Below are positions 44,490 to 55,684 of a stretch of DNA of 64,000 bases, in pieces (within the stretch, counting starts at the first letter, position 1; every line of letters begins with the position of its first letter). The translations under genes were made by a program, and so were the position numbers. The notes under the pieces were generated by a model. It worked only from the letters and a program-made list of their open reading frames with translations. It had not been told where the DNA came from and searched no databases. The stretch comes from Dermacentor variabilis (Eukaryota > Arthropoda > Arachnida > Ixodida > Ixodidae). The DNA lies in NCBI RefSeq assembly GCF_050947875.1, contig NW_027460346.1:3538000-3601999 (forward strand), in the 5' to 3' direction.

Positions 44490-45650
44490 TAGAACCAGAT
44501 AAGTAATTCCAGAATTTCTGAGGCGAGTTTTGCAAGTAATCCACCAGTGTTGTTGAAAAAAATGCCGCCTTCGCGTCTTTTAATTCTTTTCTAACTTGTG
44601 TACTGAGACTGGCTATTTCTGCACATCGCCCTGGTATCCTTCTACGTGCACGATTCAGTCGCCGCTTCAAATGAATGTTTCTAGTTACCCATGGACTGGG
44701 TTTTCCTATGCGCTTGATTTTCTTGGGCACATATTTTTCTAAACAGGCGCGAACAACCGATACAAAGTATCTCCAAACCCTATTTATGTCATTATCAATG
44801 GGCATATTATCAAGAGCACGTTCTAAGTAGCCGATAACCGACGTGTCGTCAGCCCGATTAAAATTATACACATATACAGAGGAGTTTTTTTCTAATTGCG
44901 TGTTTCCTATACTTAACATTGCTACTACTGTTTTATGATCTGATATGCCTTCCTCAATGTCGACACTATGATGAAATGGTACGTTAGTTAAAAATAACAA
45001 ATCCAGCGTAGATTGATTTTGCCCCTGTGTCCTGGTCGGCTCATGAACTACCTGAATAAAGTTATGCTTAAGCATAATCTCGAACATTATATCAGCGCTA
45101 GGCTTTTCCAATGGCCCCGTAATTCTCGCATCCCAATCGACACCTGGTAAATTAAAATCCACTGTTAAAATAATTCTACTTCTGGCATTCGTTATGTCAT
45201 TAAAATGCTGGTCAAGCGCATACAAAGATTCAACAGGGATTTTGGGGGCTCTATAGATAATGCCAACTAGCAAAATGGTATTGCCAATAAATAGTTTGCA
45301 CCACACACTTTCATGCCCATTTATGCATGGCACAGTTTCATATCTGAGTGGTTTCTTCACTAGAAGAGCCACGCCACCGCCTCGTGTTGCTCTATCATTG
45401 TGGATTACATTGTAAGTGCTTGGAAATACCTCATCGTCCTTCACGTCACTGTGCAACCACGTTTCTGTTATGGTTATGAGCTCTGTGTTGTGAAGCAATG
45501 ACAAGTATTCAAGCTGTTCTACCTTATTCACTATGCTCCGTGCATTAATGTTCAGTAACCTTATTTCGGGGTGCCTTGCGCGTCGGTCAACTTTTTCGGT
45601 GGCAGGTGGCCGTTCATTGCGCAGTCTCATGCGCACATTCTGCTCAAAGT
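44490..45650 (-). pseudogene. CR1/L2-like LINE: endonuclease domain
   Basis: A 387-codon minus frame encodes an AP-endonuclease-like (EEP) domain: EIRLLNINARSIVNKVEQLE, ELITITETWLHSDV, GGGVALLVKK, IGNTILLVGIIYRAP, ILTVDFNLPGVDWDARI, STLDLLFLTN and EEGISDHKTVVAML. Key blocks N-A-R-S, ETWL, DFN and SDH are present. The normal G before DFNLPG is V. It continues through a helical linker to FWNYLSGS, where Tigger interrupts it. This is the same element as 40460-42270. Confidence 0.88.
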
Positions 45651-46260
45651 CCCATGTGTAAGCAATGCTGTTGATGAAACGCTTATCGTGAACAAGACTG
45701 ACCTTTGCGCCGTCGCGTTTATCAGTCTGAGCCGATTTTCAAAGTAGTCTTCTTTTTGCGACTGTTTCCGGCAAATAGTCATCAGAAACACTAATTTTCG
45801 TTCCTTTGAGTTTTTTGCAGTTCTTAAAGATTGCCACTTTTTCATTGTAATCGTACAATTTTAGGATAACAGGTCTATTACGTGATGGTTTCCTTTGACC
45901 AAGCATATGTATTCTTTCAACCGATGAAATTGTGAGACCAAGTTTGTTGGAAGAAATATTTTTTACAACTTGCTGCTCGATGTCTTCATGCATTTCGTTT
46001 TCAGTCTCGAGAACGCCAAATACAATAACATTACTCCATCGTGCCCTGTCTTCTAAATCAGTTAGTCACTGTTGTTGATACTGAACTGTTCGTTTAACGT
46101 CTTCCATCGTTCTTTCTAGAATTTCCACCCGTCCACATTTAGTCCTGCAGATACTGTTACTTCTTACATAACTTTTCCAACAGGAAGAATGAGAGCAGAA
46201 GAGCGGGAACTCGCAAAGACGTAAGGATGCATTTAGGGTATTGTTGAGCACCGATGATCC
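45651..46260 (-). pseudogene. CR1/L2-like LINE: ORF1-like segment, 5' truncated
   Basis: Minus-strand translation: CSHSSCWKSYVRSNSICRTK (Cys/His-rich), a coiled coil with ILERTMEDVKRTVQYQQQ, LTDLEDRARWSNVIVFGV, then EDIEQQVVKNISSNKLGLTI, SSVERIHMLGQRKPSRNRPV, ILKLYDYNEKVAIFKNCKKL and VSDDYLPETVAKRRLL. This coiled-coil plus RNA-binding arrangement is typical of ORF1 proteins of non-LTR elements. One stop (near 46067) and a shift near 45730 disrupt it. The element is truncated at about 46260. Confidence 0.75.
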
Positions 46261-46961
46261 TCTGTAGAAATTATATGTCTGCTATCTGCATGCAGTCATA
46301 GGTTAGTTTCAGGAGCCCTCATAAAGCAATGTTTAAGAATGATTGTTTCCTACTGGGCAGTTACGTATTTGTCCTAAAGTCTCTATTTTAAAAGGTCATT
46401 AGCATAAGTGGATGGTCCAGGCAGCATAAGCCAAGCTGTTAAAAAAAATTGGGCAGACTAGACTCAAGTTGACATTTACGTAAAGTGAAGCATTGTTTAT
46501 GTGCTTGGCTCGTGAACCATGTGTGCATCTGTATATGAAGTGTGGTTTTCTAGGTATAGATAGATATACAGTCGAAACCCGTGATGACGAAATCCCGTGA
46601 CTACGAAATTCTCATGGCACTGAATATTTTCCTATCCCTGGAGAACGCCCGTAGGATTCAATGCATTTCATACTTCTTGACAACGAAATGTCACTGTACT
46701 ACAATTCCACATCAACAAAACTTGCCGGAACGTATTCCTGCATATTACTTAGCATATTACCTAGGCTAGCAGGCTGCAAAATGCGTTCAAATGCAATTGC
46801 TTTGCACTAAAATTTAATAAAGTACCACCACATTACTCTTGCGTGGGCACCGCCATTTTTATTTACAAAACAACCAAGCGCCGGAAGCGGTCGCACCGGA
46901 AACACATAATGGCCGCCATCTTGTTTGTTGATCACCCATTTGAAGCGGCAGCATGCTGCAC
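46261..46961. mobile_element. Partial TIR element with cagtcgaaacccgtgatgac end
   Basis: At 46570 the sequence reads acagtcgaaacccgtgatga followed by cgaaatcccgtgactacgaa, resembling Tigger/mariner-type termini. A related run (acaacgaagttatcgcgaaa) occurs at 49588-49607, so one element may span the nested 46962-48935 insertion. The right TIR was not found. No transposase recognised. Confidence 0.4.
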
Positions 46962-48935
46962 TACAGTGTACTAGAAGGGGGCAGTGAGCTTACTCACCGT
47001 CGGAGGTAATGCGGTGCGGTGGCTCTGCGAACGTCGACAATATGTGCTTCTCCAATAGCCTGAGTGTCGGCGCTGGCGTTGGCTTCAACGGAACGTGGGA
47101 GCGGCAGCGCAGAGGCCTGAGCTACACCTGAGCACGTTAGCCGAAGTTGATTAGCTGCATTGGTTTGCTGTGGACGTTGGCGCGTGGGTTTTAAATGCGT
47201 AATCACTTCTATGCCGACCCAACGAGAAAGTTGCCTTTCACGTAAGACAATGAAAGGCTCATACCTCCGTAAGCAAGCAAAAAGATTCACTGGCTTATAC
47301 CCATGTAAGGCAGCGGCTAAAGCACTCAACAAAGTGAAGTGAACAGTTCATACATTCATTGAAATCACCCGTATAACACACACAACAGCATACGTTTCAA
47401 TAAAGAACAAGCTCTAAACAAGCATCCAAACTACCAATAAAGCACTGCATACTCCCCTCAGCAAATGTAGTGGTGGTTTTCCAACAGCTTTGCTAAATTA
47501 ACACCAAAGGTCATGTGTTCGACTCCCACCAAAGATCGAGGGTTTGAGTGCCTTAATTAATTAATTATGTCTTAATTAAATGTGGTGAAATAACTTTAGC
47601 TTAACGGAAATGGTCGTGGGTTTCAGTGCCGTAATGAACTCTCTTTTAATTAAACTTGCCTTATCATGTTTGCTGTTGAACAGATAAGCAAATGACCGAT
47701 GAGGGTTGATAAGGATTTGTACTGGTTGGATCAAGTTCCATAACATTGATACTGATGCCAAGCGGCATGTAAATGAGCAAGTGGCACAATGCTTACGCGT
47801 ACTTAGACAACTACTGGACGAGTTTCTGCCGGAATTTTTTTTCCTGCGTTGTTTTTATCGCACATAGTATGCAAGAGATGAGCATGATTTGCAGTGACTG
47901 AGCCATGTCGAGACATTGACAAAACCTTTATATTTCTGTACGTAAGCAAAACAAAAGTGCAACTACATAATTATGATGAATAATAAATGCAGAAGGCTAC
48001 TCTCACACGTGAAACAACTCCAGTGAAACACGGAAATATTTAAGCCATACAATTTTATTTCGGCTAAGCAGCGTAGATCGCTATAGCCACTGATCCACCA
48101 CAGTGTGTGGAAGGCTACTTGGACACGCCGCTGAACACTTAATCACTTTACACTGATATTCTTTCAAAATACTATCGTCATTAATTTGGCGAAAATTTGC
48201 TATTACTGATGAAAATTAAGGCTACGCCTCCTCCCCCTCCCCCCATCTGGCTAGCGTACCTACATTTTTTAGCTCGGCTAGGAAGTATGCGCGCACTGTT
48301 TTCTGACTAATTCACTGGTGGACTACCTGACATCTTGATGCAAAATCATTTTAGGTTAGGTCGACACAGGACATGAAACTAATATTTGGTCACCGACCCT
48401 CTAGTTAAACAACATTGTTTTTCGAATTACATTTTTAATCTTGCCTGATAATTAGGAAAATTTTAAGGCCCCTTCCGGATAAGCAAAATCTGTTGGTGAC
48501 GACTTACCTCCTTAAAAAATCTAGGGGTTAGGATAGGCAGTAAATCGCCGAAGGATTGGCGTCATCCTTTGCCACAAGGCACTGCTATGGCAAATATCTT
48601 ATTGTGGCTTAAACAAATATAGTGCTTGCTGAAGGTATGTAAAGAATCTCAAGTGGGACAAAATTAAAAAGAAATAAAAGTGGGTACTGCTTTGAATTGA
48701 AATCAACAGCAGCGCAAGGAAAATGAAAGCTTCTGCTAGGGTCACTCTGCAAGCAAAGGGTCACTAGGGTCACTCCGCATGTAATACCCCGTTACGGGGT
48801 CTTTAAGGAATAAAAATGAAATAAAAAATGAAACGCTTTCATTCAAGTTGTCTGTGGCACCACCTCTTGGATGCAATGATAACAGCGTCAGAGGAGCGAC
48901 TGAGTAAGCCCAATGCCCCCTTCTAGTACACTGTA
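46962..48935. mobile_element. TIR element, 1,974 bp, with 7-bp target duplication
   Basis: The left end TACAGTGTACTAGAAGGGGG and the right end (reverse complement TACAGTGTACTAGAAGGGGG) are identical over 20 bp, and similarity extends to about 36 bp. GCTGCAC flanks both sides (46955-46961 and 48936-48942). The inside is AT-rich and holds an old tRNA-like/SINE-like stretch (about 47460-47580, with a B-box-like gtgttcgactcc). No transposase recognised. A 7-8-bp duplication would allow hAT or related superfamilies, and the terminus does not decide. Confidence 0.75.
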
Positions 48936-48942
48936 GCTGCAC

Positions 48943-49771
48943 CGAGATGTGACAACGGTTTTTGCACACAACTAGTGCAGCGCACAATGTGCGCCTCAGC
49001 GATAAAATGCAACAAAAAACAAGGAACTCCATGTCCCACTGTTGTGAAATTGTTTATGGCGCTTTAGATGGCGGTCGCAGCATGGAGTGCCACGCGTCGG
49101 GCTGTGATTGAGCGATCGTCCGGAAATATCCATTCCTTGCTTCAAGAACGCCGGTTTTGGTGCCATACGACAGGCATCACGTGTGGATTCGGTGTCAGAC
49201 GTAGATTTGCGCGAAGGGGCGGTAATCTCGATCGACTGCCTTCGGGTATACGAGATACAATCACTTTCGTGCTCGGCACCGGACACGTCAGTGCCTATGG
49301 GTGACAGCGTGCGCTGGAGAAATGCTGCTGCATGCATGGAGCACTGTTGCTCTTTGTCCGGTGCCGAATTACACAAAATCTCGCAAAAGTGAGTGTATCT
49401 CCGAAAGCAACTAACTGAGGATACTGCTCCACGGCAGTGCTGCCACTGCTGATCGACGCATGCAGTACACTTTGTACTGTCAGCAATGTGGTCCTATATC
49501 CTCGCAAGCTTGCCAAAGTAGGCTAATGGAATTTTGACGGTAAAGTTTCGTTCTGCGATGCGTTACTATCTGTGCTCTCATTTCACAACAACGAAGTTAT
49601 CGCGAAAGCGAATTTTTTTGCGTCCCCCATTGATTTTTGCCCCATTTTTTTGCGTCCCCATTGATTAGTATTAAAGAGCCCCATCTTATTAAAATAATTT
49701 TATGTGCAGTGAATTATAGATAGGCTGGATATTATATAAACATATTTGTATGCAGTACATCTTACACATAT
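48943..49771. other. Intron 3, mixed TE-derived DNA
   Basis: 49068-49400 is CpG-rich with short open frames of no known domain. 49617-49665 repeats ttttttgcgtcccc and ccattgattttt. The rest is unrecognised. Confidence 0.4.
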
Positions 49772-50007
49772 TATCGTATTTATACGAATCTAGGCCGATA
49801 GTTTTTTTCAAATAATCATATTCCAAACTCTAGGGTTGGCTTAGATTCGAAGATTTTAAAAAACGCGCCAGTTTTTCATTGAAACTGCTTAATATGGTGC
49901 ATAGCTAGCACCATCTAGAAAAGTCAGTATCTCAGCCACTACTAGCCATGCCAGTAGCCAACCGTACACAAGCGAGGTCACCATTTTGACCTGTGTTGTG
50001 TCGGTCG

Positions 50008-51813
50008 CACGACCTACTGTATAAGGGGCGACCTGCGCGTGCGGCGCTGCGCCAGCGCCGCTGATTTGCTTTTGCTTGTGTGGCTTCTTTTAGTTTTCCA
50101 AACCGCCGCCGCGAACAGTGGCACTAGTGCTCACCCCCACCTACCCCAACCCCGTGGCCGGCTGCACGCACGGGCAGCAAGCAGCGAGAGCACGGAAGGA
50201 CGTACGCAAATGCACGCGCGCGCGCGAAACAATCGATTAGCTGAGTGCTTGGTGATCTGTTGGTGTTGCTAGATCTTGATTACCAGATTCTATTTCAGTG
50301 ACACTGTGATTCTCAGCCCCGTGGGCGCCGGCTTTCGCGTTTGCGGCTTCTTCATGCACGATGGTTTACTTCTGCATACCGTTGTGAAAGTCAAGCGGCC
50401 GAGCATCAAGAGGAATTTCATTTCATGAGTTTCCCGTGACCGATGTTAGAAACCAATGGTTGAAACCTGAACAACAACAACAAAAAATATGGCTGGGGCT
50501 TAGCTAAGATTAAGCCTGGATATCTCGAAGCGAAAAGGTTCGGTGATGCTTATGGTTTAGCTTATAGTTATGCTTTATGATTTAGCCCATGATTATTCTT
50601 ACGGTTTAGCTTATGGTTATGCTTTATGATTTAGCCTATGGTTATATATGCTTATGGTTTCACTTATGGATATGCTCTGGTAAGCTTATGGTTATGCTAT
50701 ACGTGTGCCTTGTGTAGTGATGCAAATTGCTTATGAATGATATATACCATAAGTTATGCAGGATTATTAATCTTCTTTATTCATCGTTGTTGGGCACATT
50801 GTCTTGCGATTTCTGTACAGCCATAAACACAGCTCTCTGTATCGGTTGTGTCACTCTCTTCTCCTTCCATGTTGAATGCGCACGCCTGTTCTCCGGCAAG
50901 CGGTTATATAGTCGGCCTCCGCGAGAAACACGCGCTTGCGGCGAACGTCAAACGACGACGCATAGCGCGCGGCAGTGGCCAGCTGCGCCGACTCCGAACA
51001 CGCTTACGGAGCCAATTCCGACATACGCCGGCTCGCGTAGTGACTTTCTGTGTAATGGCACAATAAAGCGCCCTTCGAATTTTTCAAGCTAGACTTTCGT
51101 TATCATTTGGTAAAGTGGCGTAAATAAATACGTCAATAACAGCACATTTTTACGATTGTGGCATGCACTGCAATTAAAACCACTCACGTTCTGCCGCGCT
51201 CTCAACGGCACGTCACTTCAGTGAACGTGCCGAATGCAGCAAAGGAACGCGTGGGCCCTGCAAAGCGGTACGTAGTGCGTTCATTGCGTCCGGCTCGGGA
51301 CTAGCGAAACCTACGGGAGAATGAAGTGCGGGCGCGCTCAGACCTCGGCTAGCGCAGAAAGTGCGCACCAGACCTTATTGGCACCACAGCACTAACCAAC
51401 ATTTTAGCAGACCATGAGGGGAAAAAAAAAAGCTCTAAGGGATTACACTATTTCAATCCTAGCAGCCGCGCGGCCGCGCCTTCAAAGTAGTTTAAAATTT
51501 CATTGCACTGCACAGCGAAGATACCAAATATCTGGGGCATGTATCACATGTATCGACGCGAATTTTTCTAGCCACACCCTGTCAATAATGTGAAATGCCG
51601 AGTTTACTGCAGCTCCTCTGCGAATTTTTACCGTCATCGCCGCACTCCTAAAGGCAGGGCCGGAGCGTTTCGGGCGTTGCTGTGAGGGTGAGCACTGGCG
51701 GCCTCTACCGGCACGCTTGGTTGCTACTCAATGATCACGTGGTATTTCTTCGGCCGCGCGCTGCCATAGGCGACCACGGGATGCGCAGGTCGCCCTTTAT
51801 ACAGTAGGTCGTG
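50008..51813. mobile_element. hAT-like non-autonomous element with exact 8-bp duplication
   Basis: Ends CACGACCTACTGTATAAGGG and (reverse complement of the right end) CACGACCTACTGTATAAAGG are inverted over about 30 bp. GTCGGTCG is repeated exactly at 50000-50007 and 51814-51821. 8-bp duplications and CA-starting termini fit hAT. No hAT transposase remains in the 1.8 kb. Inside are an A/T satellite-like stretch (50547-50705) and a CpG-rich region. Confidence 0.88.
50547..50705. repeat. Degenerate tandem repeat (about 49-bp period)
   Basis: Motifs ggtttagcttat, ggttatgctttatgattt and agcc recur. The ggtttagc landmark is at 50554 and 50603. Lies within the hAT-like element. Confidence 0.65.
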
Positions 51814-51889
51814 GTCGGTCGTATCGGTGTGCGGCGTGGTGCCACTACAGTGCCACTACAGCAGGAGACGCCACTACAGTGCCTCTTTC

Positions 51890-52400
51890 AAGTGAAAAGT
51901 TGTGATAGCCACAGAGGCATCGTCGAACCTTCAAGCCGGGCGGGACTTCGGCGTCAACGAGAAAAACGTCTATCGTTGGATGAGACGACAGCAGCTTTTA
52001 GCGTGTGCCGCAACGAGGATGACATTTAGCGGACCAAAGAAAGGCCGTCGCCACGAAGGGGAGACAGTTTTGTCCGACTTTGTTCGGACACAGAGAGCAG
52101 CTGCCCTTCCAGTGACAACACAAGTGCTACAAGCGAAAGCTAGGGAACTTTCGAGGGAGCGAGACCTAATGCCAAAAAATTTCAAAGCCAGCCGGGGCTG
52201 GCTTCAGAAATTCGGGAAGCGCTTTGGCTTCAGCCTCCGACGTCACACTTCAATCACCCAGAAGCTGCCAAGCGATTTCGAAGAAAAGCTGATAGCTTTT
52301 CAGCGCTACGTGCTGCGAAAGAGAGAAGCAGCAGGCTACAACCTTGGGCAAATCGGCAACGCGGACCAGACAGCTGTGTATTTTGATATAGTGCACTGTT
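51890..52400 (+). pseudogene. Pogo-like transposase N-terminal fragment
   Basis: The frame encodes IATEASSNLQAGRDFGVNEK, NVYRWMRRQQ (first HTH), GRRHEGETVLSDFVRTQRAA, VTTQVLQAKARELSRER, FKASRGWLQKFGKRFGFSLR (second HTH of the CENP-B DNA-binding domain) and QIGNADQTAVYFDI, where the first catalytic Asp is expected. The catalytic core after this is missing and replaced by unrelated sequence to a stop at 52612. An in-frame TGA (51893-51895) interrupts the upstream SFK.KVV block. It probably supplies only DNA binding, if anything. Confidence 0.8.
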
Positions 52401-53193
52401 TGAAGGTGACAGTGACAAGGAACACAGCGACGAGTCTATCAGCGACGACGACGTTGAATGAGCTCTGCACATTCAGATTCAATAAATGCTGTCTGCATTT
52501 TGTGAACGCTGTCCTCGCTTTTATTGTTCGGCCTAAATTCGAGGAAATATATATATATTTTTTTGTTGGCTTCGGACTTTATGGGGTCGGCTTAGAATCG
52601 GCATCGGCGTAGATCCGAGTAAATACGGTATTTGTTTAAATTTCCAGTATTGATGCATTGTGTCGTGCTGCCACATTGTGTTCATGTGTTGGTTTCTTCC
52701 TGTGCAACTATGGATCGAAATATGCCAAGCGTCTCAATGTGCTGGCTTGCGCGCGATAAAGGGTGTTAGTCAAAGCAGTGTTGCTCGAGGCCAGATGCCT
52801 CAGCCAGCAAGAAAGGCTTTAAAACTGCACTACACAATCACGGTGTACGGTCGTCAGTGCCCCTGTGTCATCTAGATACTTTTCATGCACTTCTTACTTG
52901 GCTAAATATAGAAGATTAACCACACAAAATTTTAATTTGTGAAATAAAGCGAGTGAGTTCCTATGAGGAAGCTGTGATTGCATGCTAAAATATGCCATTC
53001 GGTCGCTTTCAGCGTGCTTACTCCTGCATTATTTTTTTTTTCGCTTTCACATGCTATCAAATGTATACCTCAAGCACTGTAGGCTGAAATTCCTTGCAGC
53101 ATAGATGATGTTTTCGGATCGTCTTCATTGTTCTTTTCACTTGTTGCCGTCATTCTAATGCAGTCTTTTTTTTCCCCCGTTCGACACACGCAG

Positions 53194-53348
53194 GTACGGT
53201 CGGCGCTTCGTCTTCTTCGCTTCCAGCTTCGGTTTCATTCTGTTTGCATCCGTGTCCTCGGCATCCCCTTCAGCAACCTGCTACAACAGTCTGCGCTTCA
53301 TCACTGCCATCTGTGTTGCCGGAATTCAGACGACCGCTGCATCACTAT
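53194..53348 (+). CDS. SLC22-like transporter, coding exon 4 (TM3-TM4)
   Basis: The acceptor cgacacacgcag| and donor CTAT|GTGAGC flank it. The first base completes Arg of GHLSDR. It continues YGRRFVFFASSFGFILFASV (TM3), SSASPSATCYNSLRF and ITAICVAGIQTTAASL (TM4), ending with one base of the next codon. Phases agree with exons 3 and 5. YGRR is the second half of the MFS motif. Confidence 0.92.
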
Positions 53349-53588
53349 GTGAGCTCCACTCGGCGTCAGCCACATCCTTTTCATTCGCCACCATGGTAAT
53401 CTACTGTAATAACGCACTTGAATCCCCTGCCATTATGAAGCATCGCTCAGTTGTATACCAACTGTGCATTATTTGTGAGTTCACACGTAGCGCCTAAAGT
53501 GTTACAACTCGGATGTCACATCTTTGTAATGTCCATTGAACATCATGCGGTCTTATTTCTGTGCGTTTTAGAAATACCTGAGCGCCGA
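53349..53588. other. Intron 4, 5' part
   Basis: Nothing recognised before the microsatellite. Confidence 0.4.
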
Positions 53589-53702
53589 GTATGTATGTAT
53601 GTATGTATGTATGTATGTATGTATGTATGTATGTATGTATGTATGTATGTATGTATGTATGTATGTATGTATGTATGTATATACACACACACACACATAC
53701 AC
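53589..53702. repeat. (GTAT)n microsatellite followed by (AC)n
   Basis: About 23 GTAT repeats (53589-53680) followed by a short AC run. Long repetitive open frames over it on both strands are artefacts. Confidence 0.97.
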
Positions 53703-53944
53703 AGCTATTATTTCGTGATTCGTTTGATTACAAATGACAGATATGCACTTACTTGCTCTGTACTTTGTGGCTGAGAAAGATGTGCATAAAAGCCAGTTCA
53801 CTGGCTTCGTTGGCTACAGCGCGGATAATGCTTGCACTGGGATGACTTCCGACTCTCAGTTCTGTACGTATATAGAGGGAATGTAGGCCCATTATTACAG
53901 CGAAGCTGTATAGCTCTACCATCCAAGGGAATTTTCGTGTGTGT

Positions 53945-54760
53945 GTGGGCCGATCCCGGAGATAGTGCAATACCGGCCCGACCTGCGGCGGAGGTGAAGC
54001 AGGCTTTAAGCACTCCCCATACGTGGGCCAATCCTAAAGTCACTGAGCATGTTCTGGTGGGCACTTGGTTATACATGATTACAGCGAAGGCGCCCAATAA
54101 AACAATGGACGAAGGAAGGCGACACGGGACAACCATGCAGGTGCTTCGTCCGTTGTTTTATTCAGCGCCTTCGTTGCAACTGTTCCCGAAGATAGTGCCA
54201 TGCCGGGCCAACCTGTGGCGGAGGCTGAAGCAGGCGGTAAGCACTCCCCATACGTGGGCTGATCCAGAAAATAGGGCAATGCCGGCCGACCCGCAGCGGA
54301 GGTGAAGCAGGCGTTAAGCACTCCCCATACATGGGCTGATCCCGAAGATAGGGCAATGCCGGCCGACCTGCAGCGGAGGTGAAGCAGGCGTTAAGCACTC
54401 CCCATACATAGGCTGATCCCGAAGATAGGGCAGTGCCGGCCCGACCCGTGGCGGAGGTGAAGCAGGCGTTAAGTACTCCCCATACGTGGGCCGATACCGA
54501 AGATAGGGCAATGCCGGCCGACCCGCAGCGGAGGTGAAGCAGGCGTTAAGCACTCCCCATGCGTGGGCCAATTCCGAAGATTGTGCAATACCTGCCCGAC
54601 CTGTAGCGGAGGGGACACAGGCGTTAAGCACTTCCCATACGTGGGCCAATCCCGAACATAGTGCAATGCCGGGCCAACCTGCAGCGGATGTGCAGTTCGC
54701 CATTAAGGGGCCCACACACACAGCTTAGCTGGTCATCCCTCTTCACAGAGTGGAAGGGCA
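53945..54760. repeat. 77-78-bp minisatellite array (about 9 units)
   Basis: Units carry gaagatagggcaatgccgg, gcggaggtgaagcaggcgtt and aagcactccccatacgtggg. Unit starts at 54344, 54421, 54499, 54576 and 54654 give periods of 77-78 bp. The right flank (gggcccacacacacagctta, tggtcatcc, cttcacagagtggaaggg) matches the single unit at 18000. A 100-bp palindromic insert interrupts it at about 54075-54175. The array lies in intron 4 of the transporter gene. Confidence 0.88.
54075..54175. mobile_element. Short palindromic insert in the array
   Basis: Arms gcgaaggcgcccaataaaac (54082) and gttttattcagcgccttcgt (ending 54176) are inverted, and each is followed inward by aatggacgaagg/cttcgtccgttg. The arms are about 34 bp with a loop of about 30-40 bp. 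It interrupts the unit period of the array, so it inserted later. Confidence 0.65.
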
Positions 54761-55680
54761 CTGAGATTTTTATAAAGTAATTGTCACATGAGCACTTCAT
54801 GCCGGGGGCTGTATGGCTCACGTTTTATTGCGATGACATTTGTGGTCCTGCATAAATTGCGGAGTAGTAGTGACGCTGGATTATATGGCAACTTTTCAGA
54901 TTCACACTCAATTAATTTTGTATGAGCTTCTCTGGCTGCCCTCCGTGCATTTCGCCTATCAGGAAGAGCTTGCAGAAGCTTCAGAAGGGAGCTATAATGC
55001 ACGATGTTCTGTGTTTCTCCTGAAGAAGAAAGACTCCACTCACGTGAGCTACGTTTGACTCTACATACAAAAGCTGCACATCCATAGCAGACACTACGTA
55101 TCTGCCTTGTCTGGAATACTGTATTTTGCCGAAAAATGAAAGCTGTCTCCCTAAAGAAAGGGGGGGGGGGTTGCTAGTTTACAACACCTTTGTAAACCAT
55201 TTGCAATAAAGCTACCTTAATTTAACGCTCCAGTCATGCATTCAGGTACATAAGCTTATCATGCTTTGTCTGCAAACATCATCGTCTGCACTGCATAACC
55301 AAAACTATGCGTTACTGCGGCATTACTATGCAGCCTTCATTGTTGTTCACACAGTGTACAGACGTAGTGCCACCACGTTATATACGCTTTGATTTGTAGC
55401 AGAGCACACAGAGATGCGACCATTTTTTTTTTGCCAGTGTTTTTGTAAGTACTATGGGTGCACTTGACCTCCGATTCTCAATTTAATTGGCGCGGTTGCT
55501 CTGTTTACGTTATTGTTGCAGCGTGGCCAAGCAGTGCCTGTCACTTTTACGCGTAGAAAGCGGTTAGGAGAATCCACCTGCACTTCAGTTGCCGCAGCAT
55601 AAGTAGTCATTTTTTTTTGTAGTTTAGTACCAAGTTCTGACCTCTGAAACTGTTTCACCCATTCCCCACAGATTAATCTA
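54761..55680. other. Intron 4, no gene recognised
   Basis: G-rich run near 55161-55170. Otherwise AT-rich with no recognised feature. Confidence 0.45.
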
Positions 55681-55684
55681 AGAG

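Larger units (their letters stand above)
49774..52627 (+). mobile_element. Pogo-like DNA transposon with TA duplication, split by a hAT-like element
   Basis: The left end TCGTATTTATACGAATCTAG and the right end (reverse complement CCGTATTTACTCGGATCTAC) form imperfect TIRs of about 26 bp. TA flanks both ends (49772-49773 and 52628-52629). Without the inserted hAT-like element the length is about 1.04 kb. It retains part of a CENP-B-type transposase. The termini resemble those of the element at 56271-57425. Confidence 0.8.

Noticed and set aside
50039..50272. A frame starting with a signal-peptide-like hydrophobic run
   Set aside because: No ATG, lies inside the hAT-like element, and has repetitive Arg/Ala-rich content. 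Likely chance.
53451..53801. Long frames of YVCM/IHTY repeats on both strands
   Set aside because: Translation of the (GTAT)n microsatellite.
26510..54760. CRISPR-like arrays
   Set aside because: The repeats are head-to-tail units without unique spacers, in a eukaryotic intron, with no cas genes.
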